From Clostridiaceae bacterium (GTDB lineage: Bacteria; Bacillota; Clostridia; Oscillospirales; QAMX01), in contig JAHAYX010000005.1 of the NCBI GenBank assembly GCA_018384365.1, positions 1-36,175 on the forward strand: DNA of 36,175 bases, in the 5' to 3' direction. Positions 23,561 to 32,364 of this stretch are shown in pieces. Both the position numbers and the translations under genes were made by a program. The notes beneath the pieces are model-generated. The model saw only the letters and a program-made list of their open reading frames with translations. It ran no database searches and was not told where the DNA came from. Positions within the stretch are counted from its first letter, which is position 1. Each line of letters starts with the position of its first letter.

Positions 23561-24700
23561 ATGTCCAGACGACATATTGTAATAGCCGGCGGCGGCGCGG
23601 CCGGACTTGCCGCCGCGGTCACGGCGGCGGAACTCGGCGCGCAGGTCACACTGCTGGAACGCGCAGACCGCGTCGGTAAAAAGATCCTGCAAACCGGCAA
23701 CGGCCGCTGCAATCTTTCCAATGCCGCTGTTGCACCGGAGGCCTACAACGCGCCGGATTTCACTGCGCCGGTGCTTGCGCAGATCCCCTGTGAGGAACTG
23801 CGTGCCTTTTTCTCTGCACATGGCCTTTTTACCTATCCGGATGCGGAGGGCCGCATCTATCCGGTGAGTGATGCCGCGTCCGGCGTACTGGACGTGCTGC
23901 GTCTCGCCTGTGAGGAATCCGGCGTGCAGACGCTGTGCGGATTTGACACTGTGCAGCTTCGGACGGATGGCACGGCTGCCGCTGCGGACGGCCGTACCGT
24001 CACCGGCGACGCCGTAATTGTGGCAACCGGCGGCGGCACCCGGCTTTTGCAGAACGCCGGGCACCGCATCATGCCGTTTTCCCCGGTATTGTGCCCGCTG
24101 AAAACCGATACCGCACCGGTGCGCGGCCTTTCGGGCCTGCGCGTCAAGTGCGCCGTCACACTGCTGCGCAAGGGCGCACCGCTGCGCACCCAGCGCGGCG
24201 AACTGCTCTTTCGGGACTACGGCGTGAGCGGCATCGTGATTTTTGACCTTTCCCGCCATGCACAGCCCGGCGATGTTCTTTCGATCAATTTGCTGCCGGA
24301 TCTGTCGCGAGATGAATTATGTAAACTTCTGTACCAACGAAAAACATACCATCCCCTGCGCGCGGGTGAAACGTTCCTGACCGGGATGTTCCACAGCCGT
24401 ATCAATGCGGCTGTACTGCGTGCGGCCGGCGGTGACACGCCGGAACGCCTGGCGCGGGCTATTCAGGATTTCCGCCTGACCGTACAGGGCTGCGGCGACT
24501 CAAAACAGGCGCAGGTCACGCGCGGCGGCGCGGCACTCTCAGAGTTTGACCCCGTCACGCTGTGTTCCCGGCTGCATCCGTGGCTGTTTGCTGCAGGCGA
24601 AGCACTCGACATCGACGGTGCCTGCGGCGGTTATAATCTGCATTGGGCCTTTGCATCCGGCATTACGGCAGGCCGTTATGCCGCAGGAGGTGCGTTATGA
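23561..24700 (+). CDS. BaiN/HI0933-type flavoprotein (NAD(P)/FAD-dependent oxidoreductase)
   Basis: A 379-residue flavoprotein of the HI0933/BaiN-like family. FAD binding is shown by AGGGAAGLAAA near residues 9-19, by GNGRCNLSN after KILQT, by VIVATGGG in the middle, and by the C-terminal FAAGEALDIDGACGGYNLHWAF, a family hallmark. The physiological substrate is unknown for most members; BaiN itself was linked to bile-acid reduction, but that cannot be assumed here. ATG 23561 has AAAGGAG six bases upstream. The stop overlaps the next flavoprotein's start (ATGA), so the two are coupled. It is slightly shorter than typical members (about 400-410). Confidence 0.9.
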   Translation: MSRRHIVIAGGGAAGLAAAVTAAELGAQVTLLERADRVGKKILQTGNGRCNLSNAAVAPEAYNAPDFTAPVLAQIPCEELRAFFSAHGLFTYPDAEGRIYPVSDAASGVLDVLRLACEESGVQTLCGFDTVQLRTDGTAAAADGRTVTGDAVIVATGGGTRLLQNAGHRIMPFSPVLCPLKTDTAPVRGLSGLRVKCAVTLLRKGAPLRTQRGELLFRDYGVSGIVIFDLSRHAQPGDVLSINLLPDLSRDELCKLLYQRKTYHPLRAGETFLTGMFHSRINAAVLRAAGGDTPERLARAIQDFRLTVQGCGDSKQAQVTRGGAALSEFDPVTLCSRLHPWLFAAGEALDIDGACGGYNLHWAFASGITAGRYAAGGAL

Positions 24701-26292
24701 TCGAGCTGCGTAATCTGAAAGTACCAGTTGCTGCAGACCGTGCGGAGATCACAGCGGCGGCCGCGCGGCGGCTGAAGCTGCCCCCGGAACGCATTACCGA
24801 CTGGCGGCTGCTGAAGCGCTCCGTTGACGCGCGTAAAAAACCGGCGCTTTTCTTTGTCATGACGCTTGCACTGACGGTGAAAGGCGACGAAGCGGTTATC
24901 CTGCGCCGCGCAAAATGCCCGGACGCAGTGCCCTGCCAGGCATCTGCTCCGTTTGTCGCAGAAAGGTTATGTAAACCGTTTCCGCATCGACCCGTAATCT
25001 GCGGTTCCGGCCCTGCCGGACTCTTTGCGGCGCTGACGCTTGCCGAAGCGGGCGCCGCGCCGATCGTGCTGGAGCGCGGATGCGACGCGGACGCGCGCCT
25101 TGCCGCAATCGAGCGTTTTTCTGTCACGCGCCGGCTGGATCCCGCCTCCAATATTCAGTTCGGAGAGGGCGGCGCAGGCACTTTTTCGGACGGAAAACTG
25201 ACCACAAACATCCATGACCCGCGCTGCGCACATGTGCTGGAGACATTTGTCCGCGCAGGAGCGCCGGAAGAAATTCTGTGGCAGGCAAAGCCGCATATCG
25301 GCACGGATCTGCTGCCCGGCGTGATCAAAAACATCCGTGCGCGGATCCTGCGCGCGGGCGGGGAAGTCCGTTTTGAAACCCGGCTCTGTGACATTCGCCT
25401 GGAAAACGGCCGTCTGCGCGGCGTTGCCGCCGAGTGCCGCGGCGAACGCCTGGAAATCGACACCGACACGCTCATTTTAGCGGCAGGACACAGTGCACGC
25501 GATATTTTCGAGCTGCTGTACCGCTGCGGCGCGGTGCTGGAGCAAAAGCCCTTTTCTGTCGGCGTGCGCATCGAACATCCGCAGGCACTGATCAACACCG
25601 CACAGTATGGCAGGGCCATCGTCCCGCAGCTGGGAGCGGCGGATTATAAACTTGCCTGCCATCTGCCGGGCGGGCGCTCCGTTTATACCTTTTGCATGTG
25701 TCCGGGCGGCGAAGTCGTCGCCGCGGCAAGCGAGGACGGCGGCGTAGTGGTCAACGGCATGAGCCGCTTTGCACGCGACGGAGAAAACGCCAACAGCGCG
25801 CTGCTCGTAAACGTCACGCCGGAGGATTTCGGTGATACCCACCCGCTCGCGGGCGTGGCCTTCCAGCGGCGCTATGAAACGGCAGCTTACGCCGCGGGCG
25901 GACGGAATTTCACCGCACCCGCACAGCTTCTGGGCGATTTTTTACAGGGAACGGCCTCTTCATCCGCCGGAAACGTCCGTCCTACGTATCCGCTCGGCGT
26001 CCGTTTCTGCAATCTTGCGGCCGTTCTGCCGGACTTTGCAGCAAACGCCATGCGGGAAGCCGTCCCGCTCTTTGACGCAAAGCTGCGCGGCTTTGCCCTT
26101 CCGGACGCCGTGATGACCGGCGTGGAAACACGTTCTTCCTCCCCGGTCCGGATCGTCCGGGGCGAGGATCTGCAGTCCAATCTGCGCGGGATCTACCCCT
26201 GCGGCGAGGGCGCAGGGTATGCGGGCGGCATCATGTCCGCCGCCGTGGACGGCATACGCGTTGCGCAGGCAATTCTGGCCTGTGCGAAATAG
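24697..26292 (+). CDS. FAD-dependent dehydrogenase (COG2509-type)
   Basis: A 531-residue flavoprotein of the uncharacterised FAD-dependent dehydrogenase family (COG2509-like). An N-terminal small domain (about 1-100) precedes the Rossmann motif VICGSGPAGLFAALTLAEAG (about 103-122). QFGEGGAGTFSDGKL, the ILAAGHSARD segment, SVGVRIEHPQ, YTFCMCPGGEV and the closing PCGEGAGYAGGIMSAAVDG are characteristic. Start ATG 24697 (overlapping the previous stop) has AGGAGG six bases upstream, better than the open frame extending to 24643. With its partner it may act in redox or tRNA/cofactor reactions; the role is unknown. Confidence 0.9.
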   Translation: MIELRNLKVPVAADRAEITAAAARRLKLPPERITDWRLLKRSVDARKKPALFFVMTLALTVKGDEAVILRRAKCPDAVPCQASAPFVAERLCKPFPHRPVICGSGPAGLFAALTLAEAGAAPIVLERGCDADARLAAIERFSVTRRLDPASNIQFGEGGAGTFSDGKLTTNIHDPRCAHVLETFVRAGAPEEILWQAKPHIGTDLLPGVIKNIRARILRAGGEVRFETRLCDIRLENGRLRGVAAECRGERLEIDTDTLILAAGHSARDIFELLYRCGAVLEQKPFSVGVRIEHPQALINTAQYGRAIVPQLGAADYKLACHLPGGRSVYTFCMCPGGEVVAAASEDGGVVVNGMSRFARDGENANSALLVNVTPEDFGDTHPLAGVAFQRRYETAAYAAGGRNFTAPAQLLGDFLQGTASSSAGNVRPTYPLGVRFCNLAAVLPDFAANAMREAVPLFDAKLRGFALPDAVMTGVETRSSSPVRIVRGEDLQSNLRGIYPCGEGAGYAGGIMSAAVDGIRVAQAILACAK

Positions 26293-26331
26293 CAGAGACG
26301 TCGGGTTCTGTCGGAATTCGTTGGCAGTTGC

Positions 26332-26369
26332 CACCAACATTCGCTTTTTCAAACGTAAAAATGTTGGTG
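26332..26369. repeat. Perfect inverted repeat upstream of the glnN promoter
   Basis: CACCAACATT (26332-26341) and AATGTTGGTG (26360-26369) are perfect arms around 18 bases, centred about 45 bases before the -35 box. A second, overlapping TTGG..CCAA pairing exists just left of it. It lacks a T tail, so it is not a normal terminator of the preceding operon. An operator for a nitrogen regulator is possible. Confidence 0.45.
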
Positions 26370-26390
26370 ATATTGCAGACGGTTCCGCGC

Positions 26391-26419
26391 TTGACATTCC
26401 GGATGATTGGGTCTATAAT
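26391..26419 (+). promoter_or_regulatory. Consensus promoter of glnN-asnB
   Basis: Perfect TTGACA (26391-26396), a 17-base spacer and a perfect TATAAT (26414-26419). Transcription would begin near 26426, about 80 bases before the glnN ATG and only about eight bases before the terminator stem at 26434. Confidence 0.9.
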
Positions 26420-26433
26420 TTGTACATTGATAC

Positions 26434-26481
26434 GGCAAAGGCGCCGCAGTACTGAAAAAACTGCGCGCCTTTGCCTTTTTT
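26434..26481 (+). terminator. Intrinsic terminator filling the glnN leader (attenuator)
   Basis: GGCAAAGGCGC (26434-26444) pairs with GCGCCTTTGCC (26465-26475), and inside it GCAGT (26446-26450) pairs with ACTGC (26460-26464) after one bulged C: 16 base pairs, a 9-base loop, then six T (26476-26481). It sits between the promoter and the GGAGGG ribosome binding site of glnN. Unless transcription starts elsewhere, every glnN transcript must pass it, so termination is probably regulated. Confidence 0.85.
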
Positions 26482-26505
26482 ATTACAGAATCGGAGGGTT
26501 TTACG

Positions 26506-28602
26506 ATGACAAACGTTCCAGAAATTTTCGGCTGCCTGGTCTTTGATGATACGACCATGAAGGCCCGCCTGCCCAAAGAAACCTATAAAGCCATGAAAAA
26601 TGCCGTTCGGGACGGCAAGAGACTGGATATAAATGTTGCGAATGTCGTCGCAAATGCCATGAAGGATTGGGCGGTTGAAAACGGCGCCACGCATTTCACG
26701 CACTGGTTCCAGCCCATGACCGGCACCACCGCCGAAAAACACGACAGCTTTATTTCCCCGTCGAGTGACGGCAGCGTGATCATGGAGTTCTCCGGCAAAG
26801 AGCTGGTTCGCGGCGAACCGGATGCCTCCAGCTTCCCGTCCGGCGGCCTGCGCGCCACATTTGAGGCCCGCGGATACACCGCCTGGGACCCCACCTCCTA
26901 TGCATTTATCAAAGACGGTACGCTCTGCATTCCGACCGCATTCTGTTCCTACGGCGGCGAAGCGCTGGATAAAAAGACCCCGCTGCTGCGCTCCATGGAA
27001 GCCATCAACAAGCAGGCCATGCGTATCCTGAAGCTGTTCGGGAATACCGACGCCCATTCCGTGAAAACCACTGTCGGTCCGGAGCAGGAGTATTTCCTGA
27101 TTGACAAGGAGATGTATGACCGCCGCCCCGACCTGATTTACACCGGCCGTACCCTTTTCGGCGCCAAGCCGCCGAAGGGCCAGGAGCTGGACGATCACTA
27201 TTTCGGCAGCCTGAAGCCCCGCGTGGCCGCATTCATGAAGGAGCTGGACGAAGAACTCTGGAAGCTCGGCGTTCTGGCCAAGACCAAGCACAACGAGGTC
27301 GCGCCCGCGCAGCATGAGCTTGCGCCGATCTTTACGACCACCAATATTGCAACCGACCACAACCAGCTGACCATGGAAATTATGAAAAAGATTGCCCAGC
27401 GTCACGGTCTGGTCTGCCTGCTGCATGAAAAGCCCTTTGCCGGCGTCAACGGCAGCGGCAAGCACAATAACTGGTCCATTTCCACGGATACCGGCGTCAA
27501 CCTGTTGGAGCCGGGCGACACGCCGCACGACAATGCACAGTTCCTGCTCTTCCTTTGCGCCGTTATCAAAGCGGTGGATGAATATCAGGATCTGCTGCGT
27601 ATTTCCGTTGCATCCGCCGGCAACGATCACCGTCTTGGTGCAAACGAAGCGCCGCCTGCTATCATTTCCATGTTCCTCGGCGATGAGCTGAACGACATTC
27701 TGAAGGCGATTGAGGACGACGCCTCCTATGACGCACCGGAAAAGGTGCAGATGAAGATCGGCGTCCATGTTCTCCCGCGTTTCCCGAAGGATTCCACGGA
27801 CCGCAACCGCACCTCCGCCTTTGCCTTCACCGGCAACAAGTTTGAATTCAGAAGCCTGGGCTCTTCCGCATCCGTTGCCAGCCCGAACATCGTGCTGAAT
27901 ACCGCCGTTGCAGAAGAGCTGCGCGAATTTGCCGACAAGCTCGAATCTGCCGAATGCTTTACCTCTGCCCTGCATGACCTGATCCGCGATACCATCCGTG
28001 CGCACAAGCGCATTATCTTCAACGGAAACGGCTATGACGAGAACAATATCCGCGAACTGACGGAAGGCCGCGGTCTTTTGAACCTCCGTTCGACCACCGA
28101 CTGCCTGCCCTACTTCCTGCATGAGAAAAACATCAAGCTGTTCTCCACGCACGGCGTTCTCACCGAGAGCGAGATGAAATCCCGTTACGAGATTCTGCTT
28201 GAGAACTACTGCAAGGTGATCCACATTGAAGCGCTGACCATGCTCGACATGGCAAAGCGCGACATTCTGCCCGCGATCAGCGCCTATGTCAAGGACCTGT
28301 GCGACGCAGCGCTTGCCAAGCGCAGCTTCATCGCCACAGCCGACTGCACCTTTGAGGAGAAAATTGTGGATAAGCTGTCCCGCCTGACCACCTGCATCGT
28401 CGAAAAGATCGACACACTCGACAGTGCGCTCATCGGCGTGAAATCCGTCACGGATATCCTGGACGAGGCCGTGTACTATAAGGATCACGTTTTCGCCGCC
28501 ATGAACGAGCTGCGTGCTGTTGTTGATGAATCCGAAGTAATGACATCCTCCAAATATTGGCCCTATCCGACCTACGGCGAGCTGCTGTTCAGTGTCAAAT
28601 AA
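26506..28602 (+). CDS. glnN: Type III glutamine synthetase
   Basis: Makes glutamine from glutamate, ammonia and ATP. It is 698 residues long, the large GSIII form of about 700 found in Bacteroides and clostridial ruminococci, not the 440-470 residue GlnA. Family text visible: the N-terminal GSIII domain ([16 protein letters not shown]), [48 protein letters not shown], the Asn/His-rich [13 protein letters not shown], and [23 protein letters not shown] 26506 follows GGAGGG by seven bases. It is the first gene with asnB (29 bases downstream), joining ammonia capture to asparagine synthesis. Regulation is suggested by the leader terminator and the inverted repeat upstream. Confidence 0.97.
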   Translation: MTNVPEIFGCLVFDDTTMKARLPKETYKAMKNAVRDGKRLDINVANVVANAMKDWAVENGATHFTHWFQPMTGTTAEKHDSFISPSSDGSVIMEFSGKELVRGEPDASSFPSGGLRATFEARGYTAWDPTSYAFIKDGTLCIPTAFCSYGGEALDKKTPLLRSMEAINKQAMRILKLFGNTDAHSVKTTVGPEQEYFLIDKEMYDRRPDLIYTGRTLFGAKPPKGQELDDHYFGSLKPRVAAFMKELDEELWKLGVLAKTKHNEVAPAQHELAPIFTTTNIATDHNQLTMEIMKKIAQRHGLVCLLHEKPFAGVNGSGKHNNWSISTDTGVNLLEPGDTPHDNAQFLLFLCAVIKAVDEYQDLLRISVASAGNDHRLGANEAPPAIISMFLGDELNDILKAIEDDASYDAPEKVQMKIGVHVLPRFPKDSTDRNRTSAFAFTGNKFEFRSLGSSASVASPNIVLNTAVAEELREFADKLESAECFTSALHDLIRDTIRAHKRIIFNGNGYDENNIRELTEGRGLLNLRSTTDCLPYFLHEKNIKLFSTHGVLTESEMKSRYEILLENYCKVIHIEALTMLDMAKRDILPAISAYVKDLCDAALAKRSFIATADCTFEEKIVDKLSRLTTCIVEKIDTLDSALIGVKSVTDILDEAVYYKDHVFAAMNELRAVVDESEVMTSSKYWPYPTYGELLFSVK

Positions 28603-28631
28603 CGGGCCTTCAGAAAAATATGAGGTAGACT

Positions 28632-30209
28632 ATGTGTTCTATTATCGGCTTCTCTGATCCAAGTATCGCAAGAGATACATTTATAACGTGTTTCGATCGC
28701 ACCAAATACCGCGGTCCTGACATGACAAGAGTCATCGAAACCGGCGCCGGACTTATGGGTTTCCACCGTCTTGCTATCATGGGACTTCATGAGGAAGGCA
28801 TGCAGCCTTTCGAATTGAATGGAAATTACTGCGTTTGCAACGGCGAAATTTACGGGTTTCGGCCGATAAAGGACGCACTTGCCAAGAAATACAGTTTCCG
28901 CAGCGATTCGGACTGCGAAATCCTGCTTCCGCTCTACGAAGAATACGGTTTTGATATGTTCCGCATGCTGGATGCGGAATACGCTCTGGTGATTTACGAC
29001 GCGCGCCGCGGCTCTCTCATCGCGGCGCGTGATCCGATCGGTATTCGTCCGCTCTATTATGGATACAGCCAAAACGGCAAGATTCTTTTCGCCAGCGAGC
29101 CGATCAACCTGGTCGGACTCACCGACGAGATCCTGCCCTTCCCTCCCGGCCATTATTATGCGGACGGGAAATTCATCCCCTATCGTGACATCACGGAGGT
29201 GGCGGAAGTATCCGATGAAACGCTTCCTGAGATTTGCAAAAACATTCATGACAAACTGGTTGCCGGCATTGAAAAGCGTCTGGATGCTGATGCTCCCATT
29301 GGATTCCTGCTCAGCGGCGGGCTCGACAGTTCTCTTGTCTGTGCCGTCTCCGCGCGGCTGCTCGGCAAGCCGATACGTACTTTTGCCATAGGCATGGAGG
29401 GCGACGCTATTGACCTCAAATATGCCCGCGAGGTGGCTGATTACATTGGCAGCGAACATACGGAAATCATCATGACCCGGGAAGAAGTGATCTCCTCCCT
29501 CGATAAGGTCATTTCCATTCTCGGCACCTATGATATCACCACGATCCGTGCCAGTATGGGGATGTATCTGCTCTGCAAAGCCATCCACAAGCAAACCGAC
29601 GTACGTGTTCTTCTGACCGGCGAGATCTCCGACGAACTCTTCGGCTATAAGTACACCGACTTTGCACCCTCCGCGGAAGCATTCCAGGAGGAATCCGTAA
29701 AGCGCATCAGCGAGCTGCATATGTACGATGTTCTGCGCGCCGACCGCTGCATTTCCTCCAACTCCATGGAGGCACGCGTGCCCTTCGGCGATCTGGATTT
29801 CGTCTCCTACGTCATGTCCATCGACCCGGAGAAGAAGCTGAACACCTACGGCAAGGGCAAATACCTGCTGCGTAAGGCTTTTGAGGGCGATTATCTGCCG
29901 GAAGATATCCTGTGGCGTGAAAAAGCCGCGTTCAGCGACGCCGTTGGCCACTCCATGGTAGATTATCTCAAGCTGTATGCCGAAGAAGTGTACTCCGATG
30001 AGGAATTCGCGGAGCACTGCGCCGATTATGACCATGCACAGCCCTTTACGAAGGAATCTCTGCTCTACCGGGAGATTTTTGAAAAATATTACCCCGGTCA
30101 ATCCGATATGGTTGTGGATTTCTGGATGCCGAACCGCAGCTGGGAAGGCTGCAACGTCAACGATCCCTCCGCACGTGTGCTGTCAAACTACGGTGCGAGC
30201 GGCGTGTAA
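28632..30209 (+). CDS. asnB: Asparagine synthetase (glutamine-hydrolysing)
   Basis: Transfers the amide nitrogen of glutamine to aspartate using ATP; cytoplasmic, 525 residues, within the AsnB range. It starts MCSIIGF, giving Cys2 as the glutaminase nucleophile. RGPD, GFHRLAIMG and CNGEIYGF in the N-terminal Ntn domain and the PP-loop FLLSGGLDSSLVCA follow; LLTGEISDELFGY and SSNSMEARVPFGD complete the synthetase domain. ATG 28632 has GAGG five to nine bases upstream. It lies 29 bases after glnN with no terminator between, so the two are co-transcribed and the glutamine product feeds this enzyme. Confidence 0.96.
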   Translation: MCSIIGFSDPSIARDTFITCFDRTKYRGPDMTRVIETGAGLMGFHRLAIMGLHEEGMQPFELNGNYCVCNGEIYGFRPIKDALAKKYSFRSDSDCEILLPLYEEYGFDMFRMLDAEYALVIYDARRGSLIAARDPIGIRPLYYGYSQNGKILFASEPINLVGLTDEILPFPPGHYYADGKFIPYRDITEVAEVSDETLPEICKNIHDKLVAGIEKRLDADAPIGFLLSGGLDSSLVCAVSARLLGKPIRTFAIGMEGDAIDLKYAREVADYIGSEHTEIIMTREEVISSLDKVISILGTYDITTIRASMGMYLLCKAIHKQTDVRVLLTGEISDELFGYKYTDFAPSAEAFQEESVKRISELHMYDVLRADRCISSNSMEARVPFGDLDFVSYVMSIDPEKKLNTYGKGKYLLRKAFEGDYLPEDILWREKAAFSDAVGHSMVDYLKLYAEEVYSDEEFAEHCADYDHAQPFTKESLLYREIFEKYYPGQSDMVVDFWMPNRSWEGCNVNDPSARVLSNYGASGV

Positions 30210-30259
30210 ACAAACCTGTCATAACACAAAAAAAGCCGAGCATTGGTATAGCTTTATAA

Positions 30260-30307
30260 AACAGTAAATCCGACCTATGGCTGCAATCATAGGTCGGATT
30301 TACTGTT
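30260..30307. repeat. Perfect 20-bp inverted repeat after asnB
   Basis: Bases 30260-30279 and 30288-30307 are perfect reverse complements around an 8-base loop, starting 51 bases past the asnB stop. Neither side has a T tract, so it is not a classic terminator. It marks the left border of the repeat-rich, AT-richer segment that reaches 31230. Confidence 0.85.
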
Positions 30308-30327
30308 ATGTGTCTGGGTTGGAACAT

Positions 30328-30377
30328 CCAAGGCTTCCTCTGACGCGGGAGTTGGCAGCGAAGCTGACTGAGGGAGG
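30328..30377. repeat. Interspersed palindromic repeat (gut-Clostridia type)
   Basis: The segment opens CCAAGGCTTCCTCTGAC, carries the inner palindrome CAGCGAAGCTG and ends CTGAGGGAGG. On the minus strand it reads TSLSQLRCQLPRQR, a translation I know as a frequent false protein from short repeats scattered in Faecalibacterium-like genomes. Family assignment is from memory. A smaller hairpin (CACCG with CGGTG) follows near 30409-30420. No gene lies between 30210 and 30493. Confidence 0.55.
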
Positions 30378-30493
30378 TTTTGGTGCGGCGCAAATCACAC
30401 AGTATGCACACCGAACGGTGTATAGAAGCACACTCTTATCTGTTCGGCAAACCAGAAGTTGTCTGCACAATTCACTTCCAATATAACTCACTA

Positions 30494-31072
30494 TCACCCA
30501 AAATTGAAGTCACGCAGAAAACGTAGAAAAACCTGTTCCCTTTCTCTTGCCGTTTCATAGTAGGTAAAACCGTATTTCTCGCACTGATTTTTCATGAGCA
30601 GACTCTGTTCAACGATGTATTCTGCTCCTTCCCTAAGTTCATCATCTGATTTATAGAAAGTATAGTCTTTCTCGGTATCATATTTTTTCTGAATCAGGAA
30701 TCGCTCTTCAGGCGTCACATCAGATGTGATGAAATACACAATCTCACAATTTGCCCCACGAATATATTTTTCATAATCTTCCGGCAGAAGCTGATACATA
30801 TCAAGGACCATTCCGGGTGTAAATTCATCATATTCACCACTGTCTAACATAGCACGGACAAAAGGTGCCATTTTACTGCTGATAACACGAAGCGTATCAA
30901 GCGAAGATAAGCCTTGATATGTACTTACTCCGGTATCCGGAAAACACTTTTCAAATCCGGCAATGATTGAATCCATGCTGACATGTTGATAGCCGTATTC
31001 TTTGGATAGTATATGTGAAATAGTACTCTTTCCTGCTCTTGGAACACCTGAAATAATAATATTATTTTTCAT
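30494..31072 (-). CDS. P-loop kinase/AAA-type ATPase of unknown substrate
   Basis: A 192-residue cytoplasmic P-loop protein. Walker A is GVPRAGKST (residues 9-17), preceded by a very hydrophobic beta strand (NNIIIS). HVSMDSIIAGFEKCFP follows like the substrate-binding region of small-molecule kinases, and EIVYFITSDVTPEERF looks like the lid and second strand. It is probably a small phosphotransferase of the adenylate-kinase/zeta-toxin-like superfamily; the substrate is not known. I use ATG 31072, which places the P-loop as in relatives; ATG 31090 is also in frame, and neither has a strong ribosome binding site. The gene is AT-rich compared with asnB and the transketolase on either side, and is bordered by hairpins, suggesting lateral acquisition. 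Confidence 0.75.
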   Translation of the reverse strand: MKNNIIISGVPRAGKSTISHILSKEYGYQHVSMDSIIAGFEKCFPDTGVSTYQGLSSLDTLRVISSKMAPFVRAMLDSGEYDEFTPGMVLDMYQLLPEDYEKYIRGANCEIVYFITSDVTPEERFLIQKKYDTEKDYTFYKSDDELREGAEYIVEQSLLMKNQCEKYGFTYYETAREREQVFLRFLRDFNFG

Positions 31073-31167
31073 CTTTAAAATCTCTGCCATTTCGTGTCAT
31101 ATTAAACTGAAATATAATCACTATCGATTGGCTCGGCAAATTCAGATTTGCAGGTCTGTTTGGTTTC

Positions 31168-31196
31168 ATCCTACCACATAACAGAAACAAATGCAA
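31168..31196 (-). promoter_or_regulatory. Promoter of the P-loop kinase gene
   Basis: On the minus strand TTGCAT (31191-31196), a 17-base spacer ending TGTGG and TAGGAT (31168-31173). The -35 box lies two bases from the hairpin at 31199, the same layout as at 273-333. Confidence 0.55.
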
Positions 31197-31198
31197 TG

Positions 31199-31230
31199 AA
31201 AGCCACAGCAGAGTAAATTGCTGTGGCTTT
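31199..31230. terminator. Perfect 12-bp hairpin abutting the kinase promoter
   Basis: AAAGCCACAGCA (31199-31210) pairs with TGCTGTGGCTTT (31219-31230) around 8 bases. The plus-strand tail is AACTGTTTTC, the minus-strand tail TTTCATTG. It may be a weak bidirectional terminator or an insulator of the cassette. Confidence 0.5.
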
Positions 31231-31323
31231 AACTGTTTTCTGACCATCCACCTATTTTGCCCGGCCTTTTGCAACGAAGCAAGCGGTGTTTATCCTGTGG
31301 TCAAATGACACTTGCGGAGAAAT

Positions 31324-31357
31324 AAAACGGCGGATGCCATATGGCATCCGCCGTTTT
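31324..31357. terminator. 34-base perfect palindrome, terminator of the transketolase operon
   Basis: Bases 31324-31340 are the exact reverse complement of 31341-31357 (AAAACGGCGGATGCCAT type). On the minus strand it ends TTTTATTTC, 69 bases past the transketolase stop. Confidence 0.85.
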
Positions 31358-31425
31358 CCCTTCTCTTGGTATGTCTCTCTATATGAAACCTTTTTATCTG
31401 TTGCTGTCTGGCGCGGATTCCGCTT

Positions 31426-32364
31426 TTATTTCTTCAGGAACTCCAGCGCTGTTTCCTCGATGCCGGCGGCATCGAGCTTATAATAATGCAGCAGCTCGTC
31501 GTACGGACCGGACGTAGCATACTCCTTCGGAACGCCGTGCATTTTAATCGGGACCGGATAATTCTCTGCGCAGACCTCTGCAACCAGCGTGCCAAGTCCG
31601 CCGTGGACATAATGCTCCTCTACGGTCATAATGCGGCCGGTCTTTTTCGCGGCCATCAGGACCATTTCCTCGTCGATCGGACAGACCGTCGGCATGCCGA
31701 TGACCATGACGGAAACGCCTTTTTCCGCCAACGCGTCGGCGGCCTTCAGGGTTTCCACGGTCGTGCTGCCGGTGGAGATAATCGTCAGATCCGTGCCCTC
31801 GCGCAGCAGCTGGCCCTTGCCGATCACGAACTCGCGCTCGCCGTCGTAAAGTTCCGGGATCGGCGGGTTGCCGATCCGCATATACACGGGGCCTTCATGC
31901 TCGAGCATGGCTTTCGACGCGCCGCGGATCTCGTCCGGCGACTGCGGCGCCAGCACCACAACACCCGGGATCATGCGCATAATTGCGTAATCCTCCAGGG
32001 AATGGTGGGTTGCGCCGAGGTCGGAATAGGTAAATCCGCCGTTACGGCCAACGATTTTCACGTTCTGGCGCATATAACCGAGGTCATTCCGGAACATTTC
32101 GTAGTTACGGCAGGTGACAAACGGCGCAATCGCACAGAATACCGGGATTTTCCCTGTTGTGGCCATGCCGGACGCGATACCCGTCACGCCCTGCTCCATG
32201 ATGCCGAACTCAAAGTAGCGGTCCGGGTGCGCCGCAGCAAACTCCTTGAAACCGGAGCTTCCGCCGCTGTCCGCAGACAGTACATAGATGCGTTCATCGT
32301 TCTCCGCGATATCGGAAACGGCCTTACCAAATGTTTTTCTCGGGTCTTTCAACTCGCCTTTCAT
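31426..32364 (-). CDS. Transketolase, C-terminal subunit
   Basis: C-terminal half (312 residues) of a split transketolase, carrying the pyrimidine-binding and C-terminal domains. ISTGSTTVETLKAADALAEKGV is the transketolase C-terminal domain, and FEFGIMEQGVTGIASGMA holds the Glu that activates the thiamine ring. ATG 32364 overlaps the stop of the N-terminal subunit by four bases (ATGA), so the two chains are made together. Together they transfer two-carbon units between pentose and triose/hexose phosphates. The adjacent RpiB-like gene and FGGY kinase suggest service to a particular sugar pathway, though it could also be the cell's only transketolase. Confidence 0.93.
   Translation of the reverse strand: MKGELKDPRKTFGKAVSDIAENDERIYVLSADSGGSSGFKEFAAAHPDRYFEFGIMEQGVTGIASGMATTGKIPVFCAIAPFVTCRNYEMFRNDLGYMRQNVKIVGRNGGFTYSDLGATHHSLEDYAIMRMIPGVVVLAPQSPDEIRGASKAMLEHEGPVYMRIGNPPIPELYDGEREFVIGKGQLLREGTDLTIISTGSTTVETLKAADALAEKGVSVMVIGMPTVCPIDEEMVLMAAKKTGRIMTVEEHYVHGGLGTLVAEVCAENYPVPIKMHGVPKEYATSGPYDELLHYYKLDAAGIEETALEFLKK

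Larger units (their letters stand above)
31073..31425. other. Spacer between the P-loop kinase and transketolase genes
   Basis: This stretch holds the kinase promoter (31168-31196), the hairpin 31199-31230, a featureless 90 bases, and the perfect palindromic terminator 31324-31357. A 70-codon minus-strand frame through it (31062-31274) spans the hairpin and promoter and is not a credible gene. Confidence 0.55.

Noticed and set aside
26413..28488. 691-codon open frame on the minus strand opposite glnN
   Set aside because: It is antisense to an intact type III glutamine synthetase, and its composition is that of a shadow frame.
30157..30411. 84-codon minus-strand frame reading TSLSQLRCQLPRQR
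   Set aside because: It spans the 20-bp palindrome and the interspersed repeat, has no ribosome binding site, and its text comes from the repeat.
31062..31274. 70-codon minus-strand frame before the P-loop kinase
   Set aside because: It contains the hairpin 31199-31230 and the kinase promoter and has no ribosome binding site.
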